NCBI GenBank assembly: GCA_964477205.1 | Contig: CAYZDE010000004.1 | Span: forward strand, 1 to 40,526 | Source of the DNA: UBA93 sp964477205 | GTDB lineage: Archaea; Micrarchaeota; Micrarchaeia; Norongarragalinales; Norongarragalinaceae | DNA length: 40,526 nucleotides | Reading direction: 5' to 3' | Shown here: positions 15,502-22,942 of the stretch, one piece after another | Numbering within the stretch: position 1 is the stretch's first letter | Layout of the letters: each line of letters starts with the position of its first letter | Translations under genes and position numbers: made by a program | Notes under the pieces: generated by a model | What the model saw: only the letters and a program-made list of their open reading frames with translations | Databases searched by the model: none | What the model was told of the DNA's origin: nothing

Positions 15502-16239
15502 TCACTTCCTCTTGGCTTGGGCGCGGCAAGCCATGCAAGTGCCGTTCTTGCAGCACAATCGCTTGGACCCGCTCATTTCACTGACCATGGATTGCAGCCA
15601 TTTCTTCGGGTTTTTTGCTTTCACGAAAGCACTCGCGAGTATGACTCCTTTGGCGCCGAGTTCGAGCGACTTGGATACGTCGTTGGGCGTGCTAACTCCT
15701 GCGCCGATTAGGAAGAGCACTCGCGGGTTCTCCTTTTTCACGGCTTCCAATGCCTTCTCAACTACCTTCGGTTTCGCGCTGCTCACGGATATGCCGGTGC
15801 CGATTAGTTCGGGCGGCTCGTAAGCCACTGCGTAAGGGGAAAGTGAAGCGCATTTCTTGCACTCCGAAACAGAGTCCGCGCAAACCACGGTGACGAGGCC
15901 CTGCTTCTTGCACTCTTTCACCGTTGCTTCGAGTTGTTCCCATGGGAGCTTGCGTTCCGCGTGGTTGAGTATGACGCCGCTCACGCCGATTGCCTTTAAT
16001 TGCGCCGGGGGAATGCTTCCGGTAAACGCGCCGTAATTGTTCGCGTCCGCATACTCCGCGAATATCAAGAACTCGTTGAATTGTTTTAGGCGCTTGCAGT
16101 AAGCGTTCAAGTCAAGGAGGGTCGGGCAAACGACTACGCGCTTGTTGTTTAATGAAGCGATTTCGCGTGCTGTTTTCGCAAGCAAGTAGCCCGCGTCGCC
16201 GGATGCCTTGTCGTACGCCTTAAAATTAAGGATTATCAC
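15502..16239 (-). CDS. tpiA: Triosephosphate isomerase with Cys-rich C-terminal tail
   Basis: The enzyme interconverts DHAP and glyceraldehyde-3-phosphate. Catalytic residues are present: Lys in ILNFKAY, His in LNHAERK and Glu in AYEPPELIGTG; the phosphate loop is IGAGVSTPND. I chose GTG 16239 (MIILNFKAYD), which follows AGGTGG and gives the normal family N-terminus; GTG 16251 or 16266 would add 4 or 9 residues. The archaeal enzyme is about 225 residues; this one (245) ends with a basic extension holding CC-x4-C-x2-C (CCKNGTCMAC), which could bind metal. It is the first gene of the cluster with speB, the prs-like gene and endoQ. Confidence 0.93.
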   Translation of the reverse strand: MIILNFKAYDKASGDAGYLLAKTAREIASLNNKRVVVCPTLLDLNAYCKRLKQFNEFLIFAEYADANNYGAFTGSIPPAQLKAIGVSGVILNHAERKLPWEQLEATVKECKKQGLVTVVCADSVSECKKCASLSPYAVAYEPPELIGTGISVSSAKPKVVEKALEAVKKENPRVLFLIGAGVSTPNDVSKSLELGAKGVILASAFVKAKNPKKWLQSMVSEMSGSKRLCCKNGTCMACRAQAKRK

Positions 16240-16348
16240 TTGCTTCCCCACCTCGAAGAAATTCACGAAGCCGGCGTTTATTATGGTTTCACTGGAAGCG
16301 AGGCCCGCTATTCCTTATTAACGCGTTTCTTCCCCCTCATTTGTAATA

Positions 16349-18370
16349 ATGCAGTTACTCGAGAGAATGGGATATTCATCGCTGAACCAGATGCAGGAGC
16401 TCGCAATGCGCGAGGGCTATTTGGACGAGCATAGGGTAATCGTGAGTGCGCCCACGGCCTCCGGCAAAACGCTCTTAGCCTTGCTAACCATCGCGGATAA
16501 TCACGCGAAGACAGGGTCGAAGGCGGTTTACATTGTTCCATTGCGTGCCCTTGCCAGTGAAAAGCACGAGCAATTCAAGGAGCTACTCGAGCCGCAAGGC
16601 ATCTCGGTCGGGTTAAGCACGGGCGAATTTGATTCGTCCAGCGAGCAATTACACGCATTCGACGTAATCGTTTGCACTAGCGAGAAGATGGAGTCCTTAT
16701 TCCGCCATAATGCGCCTTGGCTTAAGGAAGTGGGGCTCGCGGTAATAGATGAAGTGCATTTACTCGGAGACGGGCACCGCGGAGCAACTCTAGAGGTAGT
16801 ACTGACAAAGCTAATTGAAAAGCAGGCGCGCTTGTTATGCTTGAGCGCGACAATACCTAATGCCGGAGACATCGCGGATTGGATGGGCGCGAAACTCGTC
16901 GAGAGTGACTACCGGCCCACGCCCTTGGAAATAAGTGTTTGCGACGGCGAGTCACTGTATTTTGACTGGGGGCGCGAACCGGCTTCTAGTGAGGAATCCC
17001 TTGTTAAAATGGCACTCGCCGAGAAGAACGGCAAGGGTCAGGCACTCGCTTTCGTTTCCTCGCGCAGGAACACGGAGGCGCTCGCGCGCAGCCTAGCACC
17101 TTTTGTTCAATCCAAATTGACTTTGGATGAAAAACAAACTTGCGAGGAGCTCGCGGACGCGGCACTCAAAACGCTTTCGCAGCCGACGAGCCAGTGCCGC
17201 GCTTTAGCGGAGTGCCTGCGCAGCGGCGTAGCGTTCCATCACGCAGGGCTCCTGGGCAAGCAGCGTTCTCTAATCGAGCGAGGCTTCAAGAAAGAGCATT
17301 GCTTGAAGTGCATCGCTTGCACTACCACGCTTGCAATGGGCATCGACTATCCTGCTTCGTGGGTAATCGTCCGCGACTTGAAGCGGTTCAACGGGTCATT
17401 CAGTGCATTTATTCCCGCATTGGAAGTTGCGCAAATGACCGGGCGCGCGGGCAGGCCGAGTTTTGACTCTAAAGGCACGGCGGTATTGTGTTGCAAGCCG
17501 CACGAGAAGCGCAGAGTAATCGATAAGTACGTGAACGGAAGGCTCGAAGACATTTGGTCGCAGTTATCGTCAAAGCCGTTACTGCGAAGCCATTGCCTGG
17601 GGCTGATTGCTTCCCGCCACTGTAATGACTTCAAGTCATTGTATTCCTTCTTCAACAATACTTTTTACGCTTCCCAGTACGGCGACCAAGAAGAGCTCTT
17701 GGAAACAGTGACGAGCGTAATAAGCGAGTTAATCGAGATGGGCTTCATTAGGGAGGGCACGAAGTTGTTGGCAACCCCCATCGGACAGCGGGTTTCCGAA
17801 TTATACATCGACCCGTTAACCGCGCACTCGTTCGTTGAATTCGTCAAGTCCAAGCCGGAGAAGCCGTTCGACTACTTACTCGCCTTGAATTCGGCTACCG
17901 AAGCCCGGCCATTACTCCGCGTCAACCGCGCGGAAGAAACCGGGTTATGGGACGAATTGCATTCATTGTATGAAAGCAAACTCGAAGAAGACGAAGCACT
18001 CAAAAAGTACAAGTCCGCTAAATTATTGAATGCCTGGGTGAACGAGGCGACCGAGAGCGAAATAATGGAGGACTTCCAACTCCCGCCGGGCGTAGTGCAC
18101 TCGCGGGTGCGCAACATGGAGTGGCTCGCTTATGCCTTACAGGAGTTGTGCTTCTTATTGAACCAAGCGCGCGAGTATTCGGAAGCAAAGAAGATGAGAA
18201 AGCGCATCAAGCACGGAATCAAGGAAGAGCTCCTTGCCTTGTGCTCGATTCGAGGCGTTGGCCGCGTTCGCGCGCGCCGCTTATGGGCAGCGAAAGTAAA
18301 ATCCAAAGAAGATTATTCCCGCTTGTCAAAGGACGAGAAACGAGCCATACTTTACGCGAAGGGTATTTAA
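16349..18370 (+). CDS. hel308: Hel308 superfamily 2 DNA helicase
   Basis: This 673-residue 3'-5' helicase acts at stalled replication forks. Motif I is SAPTASGKT (33-41), motif II DEVH (134-137) and motif III LSATIPN. FHHAGLLGKQR and TGRAGRPSFDSKG are motifs V and VI of Ski2-like helicases. The winged-helix and ratchet domains occupy roughly residues 400-600, and a helix-hairpin-helix-like end has SIRGVGRVRARRLW. The N-terminus is about 15 residues shorter than in most Hel308 proteins, but the Q-like LNQMQELAM segment is retained. ATG 16349 is likely leaderless (A/T box near 16312-16322). It diverges from the tpiA cluster. Confidence 0.94.
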   Translation: MQLLERMGYSSLNQMQELAMREGYLDEHRVIVSAPTASGKTLLALLTIADNHAKTGSKAVYIVPLRALASEKHEQFKELLEPQGISVGLSTGEFDSSSEQLHAFDVIVCTSEKMESLFRHNAPWLKEVGLAVIDEVHLLGDGHRGATLEVVLTKLIEKQARLLCLSATIPNAGDIADWMGAKLVESDYRPTPLEISVCDGESLYFDWGREPASSEESLVKMALAEKNGKGQALAFVSSRRNTEALARSLAPFVQSKLTLDEKQTCEELADAALKTLSQPTSQCRALAECLRSGVAFHHAGLLGKQRSLIERGFKKEHCLKCIACTTTLAMGIDYPASWVIVRDLKRFNGSFSAFIPALEVAQMTGRAGRPSFDSKGTAVLCCKPHEKRRVIDKYVNGRLEDIWSQLSSKPLLRSHCLGLIASRHCNDFKSLYSFFNNTFYASQYGDQEELLETVTSVISELIEMGFIREGTKLLATPIGQRVSELYIDPLTAHSFVEFVKSKPEKPFDYLLALNSATEARPLLRVNRAEETGLWDELHSLYESKLEEDEALKKYKSAKLLNAWVNEATESEIMEDFQLPPGVVHSRVRNMEWLAYALQELCFLLNQAREYSEAKKMRKRIKHGIKEELLALCSIRGVGRVRARRLWAAKVKSKEDYSRLSKDEKRAILYAKGI

Positions 18371-18426
18371 ACGAGCTAGTGCAGAATTAAAGTGTATTTG
18401 TTTTTGTTATTAGGAGGAATGTTAAA

Positions 18427-18540
18427 TTGGGAGCTAGACCCCGAAAGTGGAAGAAAAAAGGCCAAATGCGCTGGAAATGGATTAAGAAAAGGCGCAAGAG
18501 GCAGAAACGTAAGATGAAACGCCGCGTCGGCAAGCTTTAG
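18427..18540 (+). CDS. rpl41e: Large ribosomal subunit protein eL41
   Basis: This gene of 37 codons is easy to miss. Starting at TTG 18427, nine bases after AGGAGG (18412-18417), it encodes GARPRKWKKKGQMRWKWIKK and then RRKRQKRKMKRRVGKL. The RPRKWKKKG-MRWKWIKKR core matches thermococcal eL41 from memory, and the last 24 residues match the shorter eukaryotic eL41. eL41 lies between the ribosomal subunits. An internal ATG would give the 24-residue form. The stop is two bases before the TsaC gene. An overlapping frame starting at ATG 18419 (32 codons) is not coding-like. Confidence 0.85.
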   Translation: MGARPRKWKKKGQMRWKWIKKRRKRQKRKMKRRVGKL

Positions 18541-18542
18541 AG

Positions 18543-19097
18543 ATGAGTTTCACTCTAAAGGAGCGGCAGCAATTAACTGACATGGTTAGCAGCGGCGCCG
18601 TCATAATCCACCCTACGGACACTATCTACGGGCTAGGGTGCAATGCCTTGAAAAAGAAGCCGGTGGAGCGCATCCGCAAAATCAAGAAGCGGCCCAAGTT
18701 GCCTTTCTCAGTGATTGCCCCGTCCAAAAAGTGGATTCGCGACAACTGTGAGCTCTCAAAAGAAGCGCGCGCTTTCGTCCGTGAAAAACTACCCGGGCCT
18801 TATACCATAATCGTCAAGCTCAAAAACAAGAAGGCAGTGAGCCCCGCGGTCATCCCCGGGCTCAACACCCTCGGAGTTCGCTTGCCCGACCATTGGTTAA
18901 CTAAAATCGTGGCTAAGGCGGGCGTTCCATTTGTTACCACGAGCGTGAACCGCCACGGTGATAAGCACATGACGAGCGACAAGACCGCCGACCCTGCAAT
19001 AGTCAAGCAAGCGGATTACTTGATTTACGAGGGCGCCAAGCAAGGCAAGCCCTCGCGCGTAATGGATTTCACCCGCAACATAGTGATTAGGTACTAG
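18543..19097 (+). CDS. tsaC: Sua5/YciO/YrdC-family threonylcarbamoyl-AMP synthase
   Basis: This 184-residue protein makes threonylcarbamoyl-AMP, the donor for tRNA t6A. The YrdC fold shows HPTDTIYGLGCNA (about 23-35), KKRPKLPFSVI, LPGPYTIIVK, TLGVRLPDH and VTTSVNRHGD. It lacks the extra C-terminal domain of Sua5, so it is the short TsaC type. Here Kae1 and Bud32, the partners in the same pathway, lie directly downstream on other strands. Its 3' end overlaps the convergent kae1 gene by four bases. Confidence 0.9.
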   Translation: MSFTLKERQQLTDMVSSGAVIIHPTDTIYGLGCNALKKKPVERIRKIKKRPKLPFSVIAPSKKWIRDNCELSKEARAFVREKLPGPYTIIVKLKNKKAVSPAVIPGLNTLGVRLPDHWLTKIVAKAGVPFVTTSVNRHGDKHMTSDKTADPAIVKQADYLIYEGAKQGKPSRVMDFTRNIVIRY

Positions 19098-20047
19098 CGC
19101 CAGTCGACTTCAACTTCGTCGGTGCGCCAACCGGGGTTAATGCGCCAAGCCTTGCGTTTGCTTGCCTTGTCTTTTTCGAGCAAGCCCTGCCAAGCAATCA
19201 TCGCGGCATTGTCAACGGCGAGCGCAGGCTCAACGAAAAACGCCTTAGCGCCCCGCTCGCTGCACATTATTTTGCATTTCTCTTTCAACCAATCGGACGC
19301 GGCGACTCCGCCGCCCAATAACAATTCATTCTTTCCACAGTGCGCCATCGCCCGCTCGCTAACCTCCACCAGCTCGGAGAAAGCAATTTCTTGCAATGAA
19401 AAAGCAACGTCGCGCTTGCTAACCCCCTTCTCGATTGCGCGCTTGGCTTGGCTGAACAAGCCGGAAAAGCAAACATCCATTCCCTTCACGCCGTAAGACA
19501 AGGGAACGAGTTTTCCCTTGCGCGAGAACTCGTACAACTTCGGCCCGCCCGGAAAGCCCAAGCCGAGGAAGCGCGCAAACTTGTCCAGCAAGTTGCCGAC
19601 GCCTATGTCGAGGGTTTCACCGAACACGCGGTATTTGCCTTCGGTGAACGCAATGATTTGCGTGTTCGCTCCCGAAGCGTACAAGAACACGGGGTCGCTC
19701 GACTTCGTCTTCACGCGCCCTATTTCCAAGTGGGCCACGCAGTGGTTTACCCCGACTCTCGGCAACTTTAATTTCCCGGCAAATGCTTTCGAGTAATCCG
19801 CGCCCACTTGCAGGCAACTCCCTATTCCCGGGCCCTGCGAGAAAGCGATTAAGTCGGGCTCTTCCACGAGCGCGCCGCGAATCACGCTCTCCGCGTTCTC
19901 ACGATGCGAGAGCGCTACCTCGCGCGGCACCATGCCCGCGTTGTCACTGGAAAAAGAGTGCCGCTCGTGCGATAAAACGCGCGCCCTTTCATCCACTAGC
20001 GAAGCGGCGAAAGTGTGCGCGGTCGATTCAATTCCAAGGCACAGCAT
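19094..20047 (-). CDS. kae1: Kae1/TsaD catalytic subunit of KEOPS
   Basis: The 317-residue ASKHA-fold protein transfers the threonylcarbamoyl group to A37 of ANN-decoding tRNAs. Metal ligands are His102 and His106 in NHCVAHLE and Asp279 in AVDNAAMIAW. SQGPGIGSCL and YASGANTQ are the phosphate-binding loops; GLGFPGGPKLYEFSRKG is typical of archaeal Kae1. In many archaea kae1 is fused to bud32; here the protein ends after the Kae1 domain (WRTDEVEVDWR) and Bud32 is a separate divergent gene. The two starts are 32 bases apart. Confidence 0.95.
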   Translation of the reverse strand: MLCLGIESTAHTFAASLVDERARVLSHERHSFSSDNAGMVPREVALSHRENAESVIRGALVEEPDLIAFSQGPGIGSCLQVGADYSKAFAGKLKLPRVGVNHCVAHLEIGRVKTKSSDPVFLYASGANTQIIAFTEGKYRVFGETLDIGVGNLLDKFARFLGLGFPGGPKLYEFSRKGKLVPLSYGVKGMDVCFSGLFSQAKRAIEKGVSKRDVAFSLQEIAFSELVEVSERAMAHCGKNELLLGGGVAASDWLKEKCKIMCSERGAKAFFVEPALAVDNAAMIAWQGLLEKDKASKRKAWRINPGWRTDEVEVDWR

Positions 20048-20079
20048 GCATTTATTCTCAAGCGCGCTAGTTTAAAACA

Positions 20080-20694
20080 ATGAAGAAAATCGGCCACGGC
20101 GCTGAAGCAGTTGTTTATCAATCAGGTAGTCGCGTAATCAAGGAGCGTCCGCATAAAGCGTATCGGCACCCAGCACTCGAAGCGGAGATACGCTCCAAGC
20201 GCACGCGGACGGAAGCGCGCTTGATGGAGAAAGCGCGCATCAAGGGCGTGAACGCACCGCGCGTACTCAAGGCAAACGAGGATACCGGGATTATTGAGTA
20301 CGAGTTCGTTGAAGGCGAACGAATGCGCGACGCCTTGACGGCCCGCAACTCCGTGAAGTGGTGTTGCGAAGCCGGAAAACAAGTCCGAGTGCTGCATTTT
20401 GCGAACATAATTCACGGCGACTTAACAACCAGTAATTTTCTGGTTTCAGGGAAAAAGTTATGGGTAATAGACTTCGGCCTTTCTTACTCGAGCCACCGAA
20501 TCGAGGACAAGGCGACCGACCTTCACGTTTTCAAGGAGGCGCTCGAGAGCACCCACTCGCGCTTTTACCGCCTGGCTTGGAAATCGTTTTTAGTTGGTTA
20601 CCGTGGAGACCGCAGCGTATTAACCAGGCTGTCCGGCCTCGAAGCACGCGGCCGCTACAAGAAGGCTAAAAGAAAGAAAACGCGAGCCAGATAG
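20080..20694 (+). CDS. bud32: Bud32/PRPK KEOPS kinase-like ATPase
   Basis: This 204-residue atypical small kinase is the KEOPS ATPase that stimulates Kae1. The glycine loop is IGHGAEAVVY (residues 4-13), the catalytic loop is IIHGDLTTSNF and the metal-binding DFG is VIDFGLSY. It ends with a very basic tail (RYKKAKRKKTRAR). It diverges from kae1 with a gap of 32 bases; the A/T box GTTTAAAA just before the ATG is too close to serve as its TATA, so its promoter must lie in the kae1 start region. The 3' end overlaps the convergent CPBP gene by 29 bases. Confidence 0.93.
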   Translation: MKKIGHGAEAVVYQSGSRVIKERPHKAYRHPALEAEIRSKRTRTEARLMEKARIKGVNAPRVLKANEDTGIIEYEFVEGERMRDALTARNSVKWCCEAGKQVRVLHFANIIHGDLTTSNFLVSGKKLWVIDFGLSYSSHRIEDKATDLHVFKEALESTHSRFYRLAWKSFLVGYRGDRSVLTRLSGLEARGRYKKAKRKKTRAR

Positions 20695-21199
20695 AGAAAG
20701 CATTGTACGTAGCGTGCGTTAGCGTACAGGCAATCAAGTCGCCGTGCTTGCGCATGCCGTACCCCAGTATCATCGACGCGGCGAACGCCCCGACGATTTC
20801 ACTTATTGACCCGTAGCCGTAATGCAGCCCCGCGAATAAGAGGGACGATAAGATGATTCCGACCCGCTTTTGCAGGTAACCCCTAAAGAACAACTCCTCT
20901 GCAATAGGGCCCAGCGTAATTGCAATCAACAAAACGACCCAGTGCCCTTCGCGAATCACCCCCACTACCTTCTCCGAGTCAAGGAGACCGAATGCGTTGA
21001 GCGCGAACCCGATTGCCATCAACGCGAACAATAACTGCGTGAGCATTGACGCGGCGAGCACGATCGAGCGCGCGCTGAAAGCGTTAATGGATAACTCTTT
21101 CCTCGCCCGTTTCGGCGAATTCACGCCTTCGAGCTTCAATAATGCGAATGGTGCCGCGAGGACTATCAGACTCGTTGCCAGTGCGGCTTCCCAACTCAT
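20666..21199 (-). CDS. CPBP-family intramembrane metalloprotease (Abi/CAAX-like)
   Basis: I start at ATG 21199 (MSWEAALATSL), which overlaps the eS31 stop as ATGA; the 177-residue product has about six hydrophobic segments. Catalytic motifs are EELFFRGYL (Glu-Glu...Arg), GLHYGYG and THATYNA, the last two providing His ligands. These enzymes may process prenylated or other membrane proteins; in prokaryotes many have roles in immunity or bacteriocin processing, but the target here is unknown. It is the last gene of a ribosomal/RNA-polymerase operon and its coding end overlaps bud32 by 29 bases. Confidence 0.85.
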   Translation of the reverse strand: MSWEAALATSLIVLAAPFALLKLEGVNSPKRARKELSINAFSARSIVLAASMLTQLLFALMAIGFALNAFGLLDSEKVVGVIREGHWVVLLIAITLGPIAEELFFRGYLQKRVGIILSSLLFAGLHYGYGSISEIVGAFAASMILGYGMRKHGDLIACTLTHATYNAFSIWLAFSFF

Positions 21200-21339
21200 T
21201 TCTTGGACTCGGTGTAATGGCACTTACCGCAGCTCAGCCGGTTCTTGTGCTCGGCGAGCGAAGTGCCCGGCCCGCACTTAGGGCAAGCGCGCTTCTTCAC
21301 GTACGCTTTTGTTACTCTTTTCTTTTTGGTTTCACTCAT
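21196..21339 (-). CDS. rps27ae: Small ribosomal subunit protein eS31 (S27ae)
   Basis: This 47-residue zinc-ribbon protein reads CPKCGPGTSLAEHKNRLSCG followed by KCHYTESKK: the four cysteines (CPKC and CGKC) and the GP-G...H-R pattern are the S27ae signature. The N-terminal 18 residues are basic. It has ATGA overlaps with eS24 before it and with the CPBP gene after it, so all three are translated together. eS24 followed by eS31 is a common archaeal order. Confidence 0.93.
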   Translation of the reverse strand: MSETKKKRVTKAYVKKRACPKCGPGTSLAEHKNRLSCGKCHYTESKK

Positions 21340-21623
21340 TTTTCTTTTACCTTCTTTCCTTCAGTGCGCTCGATTTTGTACTTGGGTTCAATGGTCTTCA
21401 ATTCGTCCGCAGAATCGTACGCTTTCGCGTAAATTGTTACGGTCTTTGAGCCGTACGGCTGGTCTACCTTGTCTATAACAAGCTTGTCCACGCTCGTCTT
21501 CAAGTCGCCTGCAAGCTCTTCAATGAGCTCCTTGCGCTTAGGCGTTCCCGTGTTCGAGCGCTTGCGCGCGGTGATTTCCGTGCGCTTGAATAATTCATTC
21601 CTTTTTTGTTCGGTTATTTCCAT
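21336..21623 (-). CDS. rps24e: Small ribosomal subunit protein eS24
   Basis: The 95-residue product shows the eS24 pattern MEITEQKRNELFKRTEI, then TPKRKELIEEL, VDQPYGSKTVTIYAKAY and IEPKYKIER. Length is usual for archaea. ATG 21623 lies seven bases after the spt4 stop. Neighbours rpo7 and spt4 upstream and eS31 downstream form a conserved archaeal gene string. Confidence 0.93.
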   Translation of the reverse strand: MEITEQKRNELFKRTEITARKRSNTGTPKRKELIEELAGDLKTSVDKLVIDKVDQPYGSKTVTIYAKAYDSADELKTIEPKYKIERTEGKKVKEK

Positions 21624-21630
21624 TCACTGA

Positions 21631-21816
21631 TCACTTGATTTTTAACGCGTACTTCCCGGGAATGCTGGCGTGTATTTCGTTTGCGATTTCCGAGCCGTCC
21701 ACGCTGATTAATAGTATGTACCCTTCCCAACTCTTCGTGAGCTTGGAGTTCTCGCAGATGGGGCAGGCGTCTTCGGTGACGATGCGCCTGCATTTCTTGC
21801 ACGCCTTCTCGCTCAC
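21631..21816 (-). CDS. spt4: Transcription elongation factor Spt4 (RpoE'')
   Basis: The 61-residue product opens SEKACKKCRRIVTEDACPIC, a four-cysteine zinc ribbon (CKKC and CPIC), and continues SWEGYILLISVDGSEIANEI, the Spt4 core that binds the Spt5 NGN domain. Start is GTG 21816, overlapping the rpo7 stop (GTGA). Spt4/5 acts on RNA polymerase processivity. The Spt5 gene is not in this window. Confidence 0.93.
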   Translation of the reverse strand: MSEKACKKCRRIVTEDACPICENSKLTKSWEGYILLISVDGSEIANEIHASIPGKYALKIK

Positions 21817-22409
21817 TCTGCAACGACCTCTTGCGCTTCTTCCTTCGGCATTTCTTTGCGCTTAATCTTTTTCGGTTGGGCGATTGACGGTGTTATCTTG
21901 CCGAGCCCGTCCGGTCGCATGGTTAACGCGACTTTAGTGGAGAGCACGGACTCTTTCAAGCTCACCGTCGCTACCTTGGCCCGCACGAAGTCGCCCTTTT
22001 TGAGTGCCTTCTTGCTCTGGCGGGCGACGAGCGCTTGCTGTTTCTTGTCGAATGTTAAGTAATCGTTTGCGACTTGTGACACGTGTACGAGCCCGTCCAA
22101 CGGGCCCATGCGGACGAAGGCGCCGAATTCGACGATTTCGCTGATTTCCCCGTCGATTACCTCGTTCACTACCGGCTTAAAGCACAAAGCCCCGAATTCC
22201 ACGTCGAAGTACGCTGCGCCGTCGCCGTGAATCACGTGCCCTGGCGACTTAATGTCCGCCGAATGCAAGCTGACGATTACGCCGTGCTCGCGGTTAATCG
22301 TGCGCTCGTGCTGTTCCCTTAAAATCTCGAGGGCCGCCTTTTTGAGCTTCATACCGAAGAGCTTTGGGGGTATGCGCACGCTTTCCTTGAACGTAATCAT
22401 CTTGTACAT
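21813..22409 (-). CDS. rpo7: RNA polymerase subunit Rpo7 (RpoE')
   Basis: This 198-residue subunit forms the stalk with Rpo4. The N-terminal RNP-like domain begins MYKMITFKESVRIPP, and an S1/OB domain follows (GEISEIVEFGAFVRMGPLDGLVHVSQV, about residues 87-113). The Lys/Glu-rich tail (residues 170-198) is longer than usual. It is followed by spt4 with a GTGA overlap and preceded by the Fcf1-like PIN gene 28 bases away. Confidence 0.94.
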   Translation of the reverse strand: MYKMITFKESVRIPPKLFGMKLKKAALEILREQHERTINREHGVIVSLHSADIKSPGHVIHGDGAAYFDVEFGALCFKPVVNEVIDGEISEIVEFGAFVRMGPLDGLVHVSQVANDYLTFDKKQQALVARQSKKALKKGDFVRAKVATVSLKESVLSTKVALTMRPDGLGKITPSIAQPKKIKRKEMPKEEAQEVVAE

Positions 22410-22437
22410 TTATTTCAAACCACTATTAAGCTATAAT

Positions 22438-22794
22438 TCAGGCAAATCCGAGTTTAGACTTACCCATTAAGCAAATAACCTGCACTTCGCACTTTTTTAA
22501 CCTTCGCTTCAATCTGAGGTCATTCGTGCAAACCCGCGCGTTATTGGCGACGGACCACTCGATTATCAAGTCGTCGGGCCTTCCTTCACCCGCCTTTTCA
22601 ATGCTTACTTTACGCGCTTTCAACCACGATTCCACGCTGGCGAAGCCGCGCATAGAGCGCGCCTCGTCCAAACACTCCTTTAGAACAATTACCTCGAACG
22701 GCCCGCCTATTAGCTCGTGAAGCTGCTCGAAAACGTCTACTTTAAACTCGAACGGCACGAACAAGAAGTTAGTGTCCAGTAATACTTTTTCCAT
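22438..22794 (-). CDS. Fcf1/Utp24-like PIN-domain protein
   Basis: I start at ATG 22794 (MEKVLLDTNFLFVP), giving 118 residues; an upstream non-ATG start is possible. The PIN fold shows the first acidic residue in LLDTNFLF, conserved Glu in LKECLDEA, and the second Asp cluster in RPDDLIIEWSVANN and CTNDLRLKRRLK. In archaea this gene, next to rpo7 and eIF2-gamma, is the Fcf1-like protein thought to act in rRNA processing. The position supports this rather than a VapC toxin; no antitoxin gene is adjacent. Confidence 0.8.
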   Translation of the reverse strand: MEKVLLDTNFLFVPFEFKVDVFEQLHELIGGPFEVIVLKECLDEARSMRGFASVESWLKARKVSIEKAGEGRPDDLIIEWSVANNARVCTNDLRLKRRLKKCEVQVICLMGKSKLGFA

Positions 22795-22856
22795 TAGAAT
22801 TAAGCGGTGCTCCCGCAATAGTTAAATGTTTTCCGCACAGTGAGTATAAGGTGCGC

Positions 22857-22931
22857 GGGCCCGTAGCTCAGCTTGGCCAGAGCGGCTGGCTTTTAACCAG
22901 TAGGTCATGGGTTCGAATCCCATCGGGCCCG
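22857..22931 (+). tRNA. tRNA-Lys (anticodon UUU)
   Basis: A full cloverleaf is drawn from sequence. Acceptor stem GGGCCCG (22857-22863) pairs with CGGGCCC (22924-22930). D-stem is GCTC/GAGC, anticodon stem GCTGG/CCAGT, loop CTTTTAA with anticodon TTT, and T-arm ATGGG-TTCGAAT-CCCAT. The discriminator is G. No intron is seen, and CCA is not encoded. A TTAAAT box about 35 bases upstream may be the promoter. The gene stands on plus, between the minus-strand adk and PIN genes. Confidence 0.95.
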
Positions 22932-22942
22932 CTCTTATTTCT

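Noticed and set aside
18419..18517. Small frame from ATG 18419 overlapping eL41
   Set aside because: The ATG is only one base from the Shine-Dalgarno, and the product has no family features, while the overlapping frame is a clear eL41.
18427..18540. First thought: eL39 instead of eL41
   Set aside because: eL39 has a different core with an N-R-R-V-P-x-W motif; the MRWKWIKKR core here is that of eL41.
22438..22794. PIN protein as VapC toxin
   Set aside because: No VapB-like gene is adjacent, and the place next to rpo7 and eIF2-gamma is that of the archaeal Fcf1-like protein.
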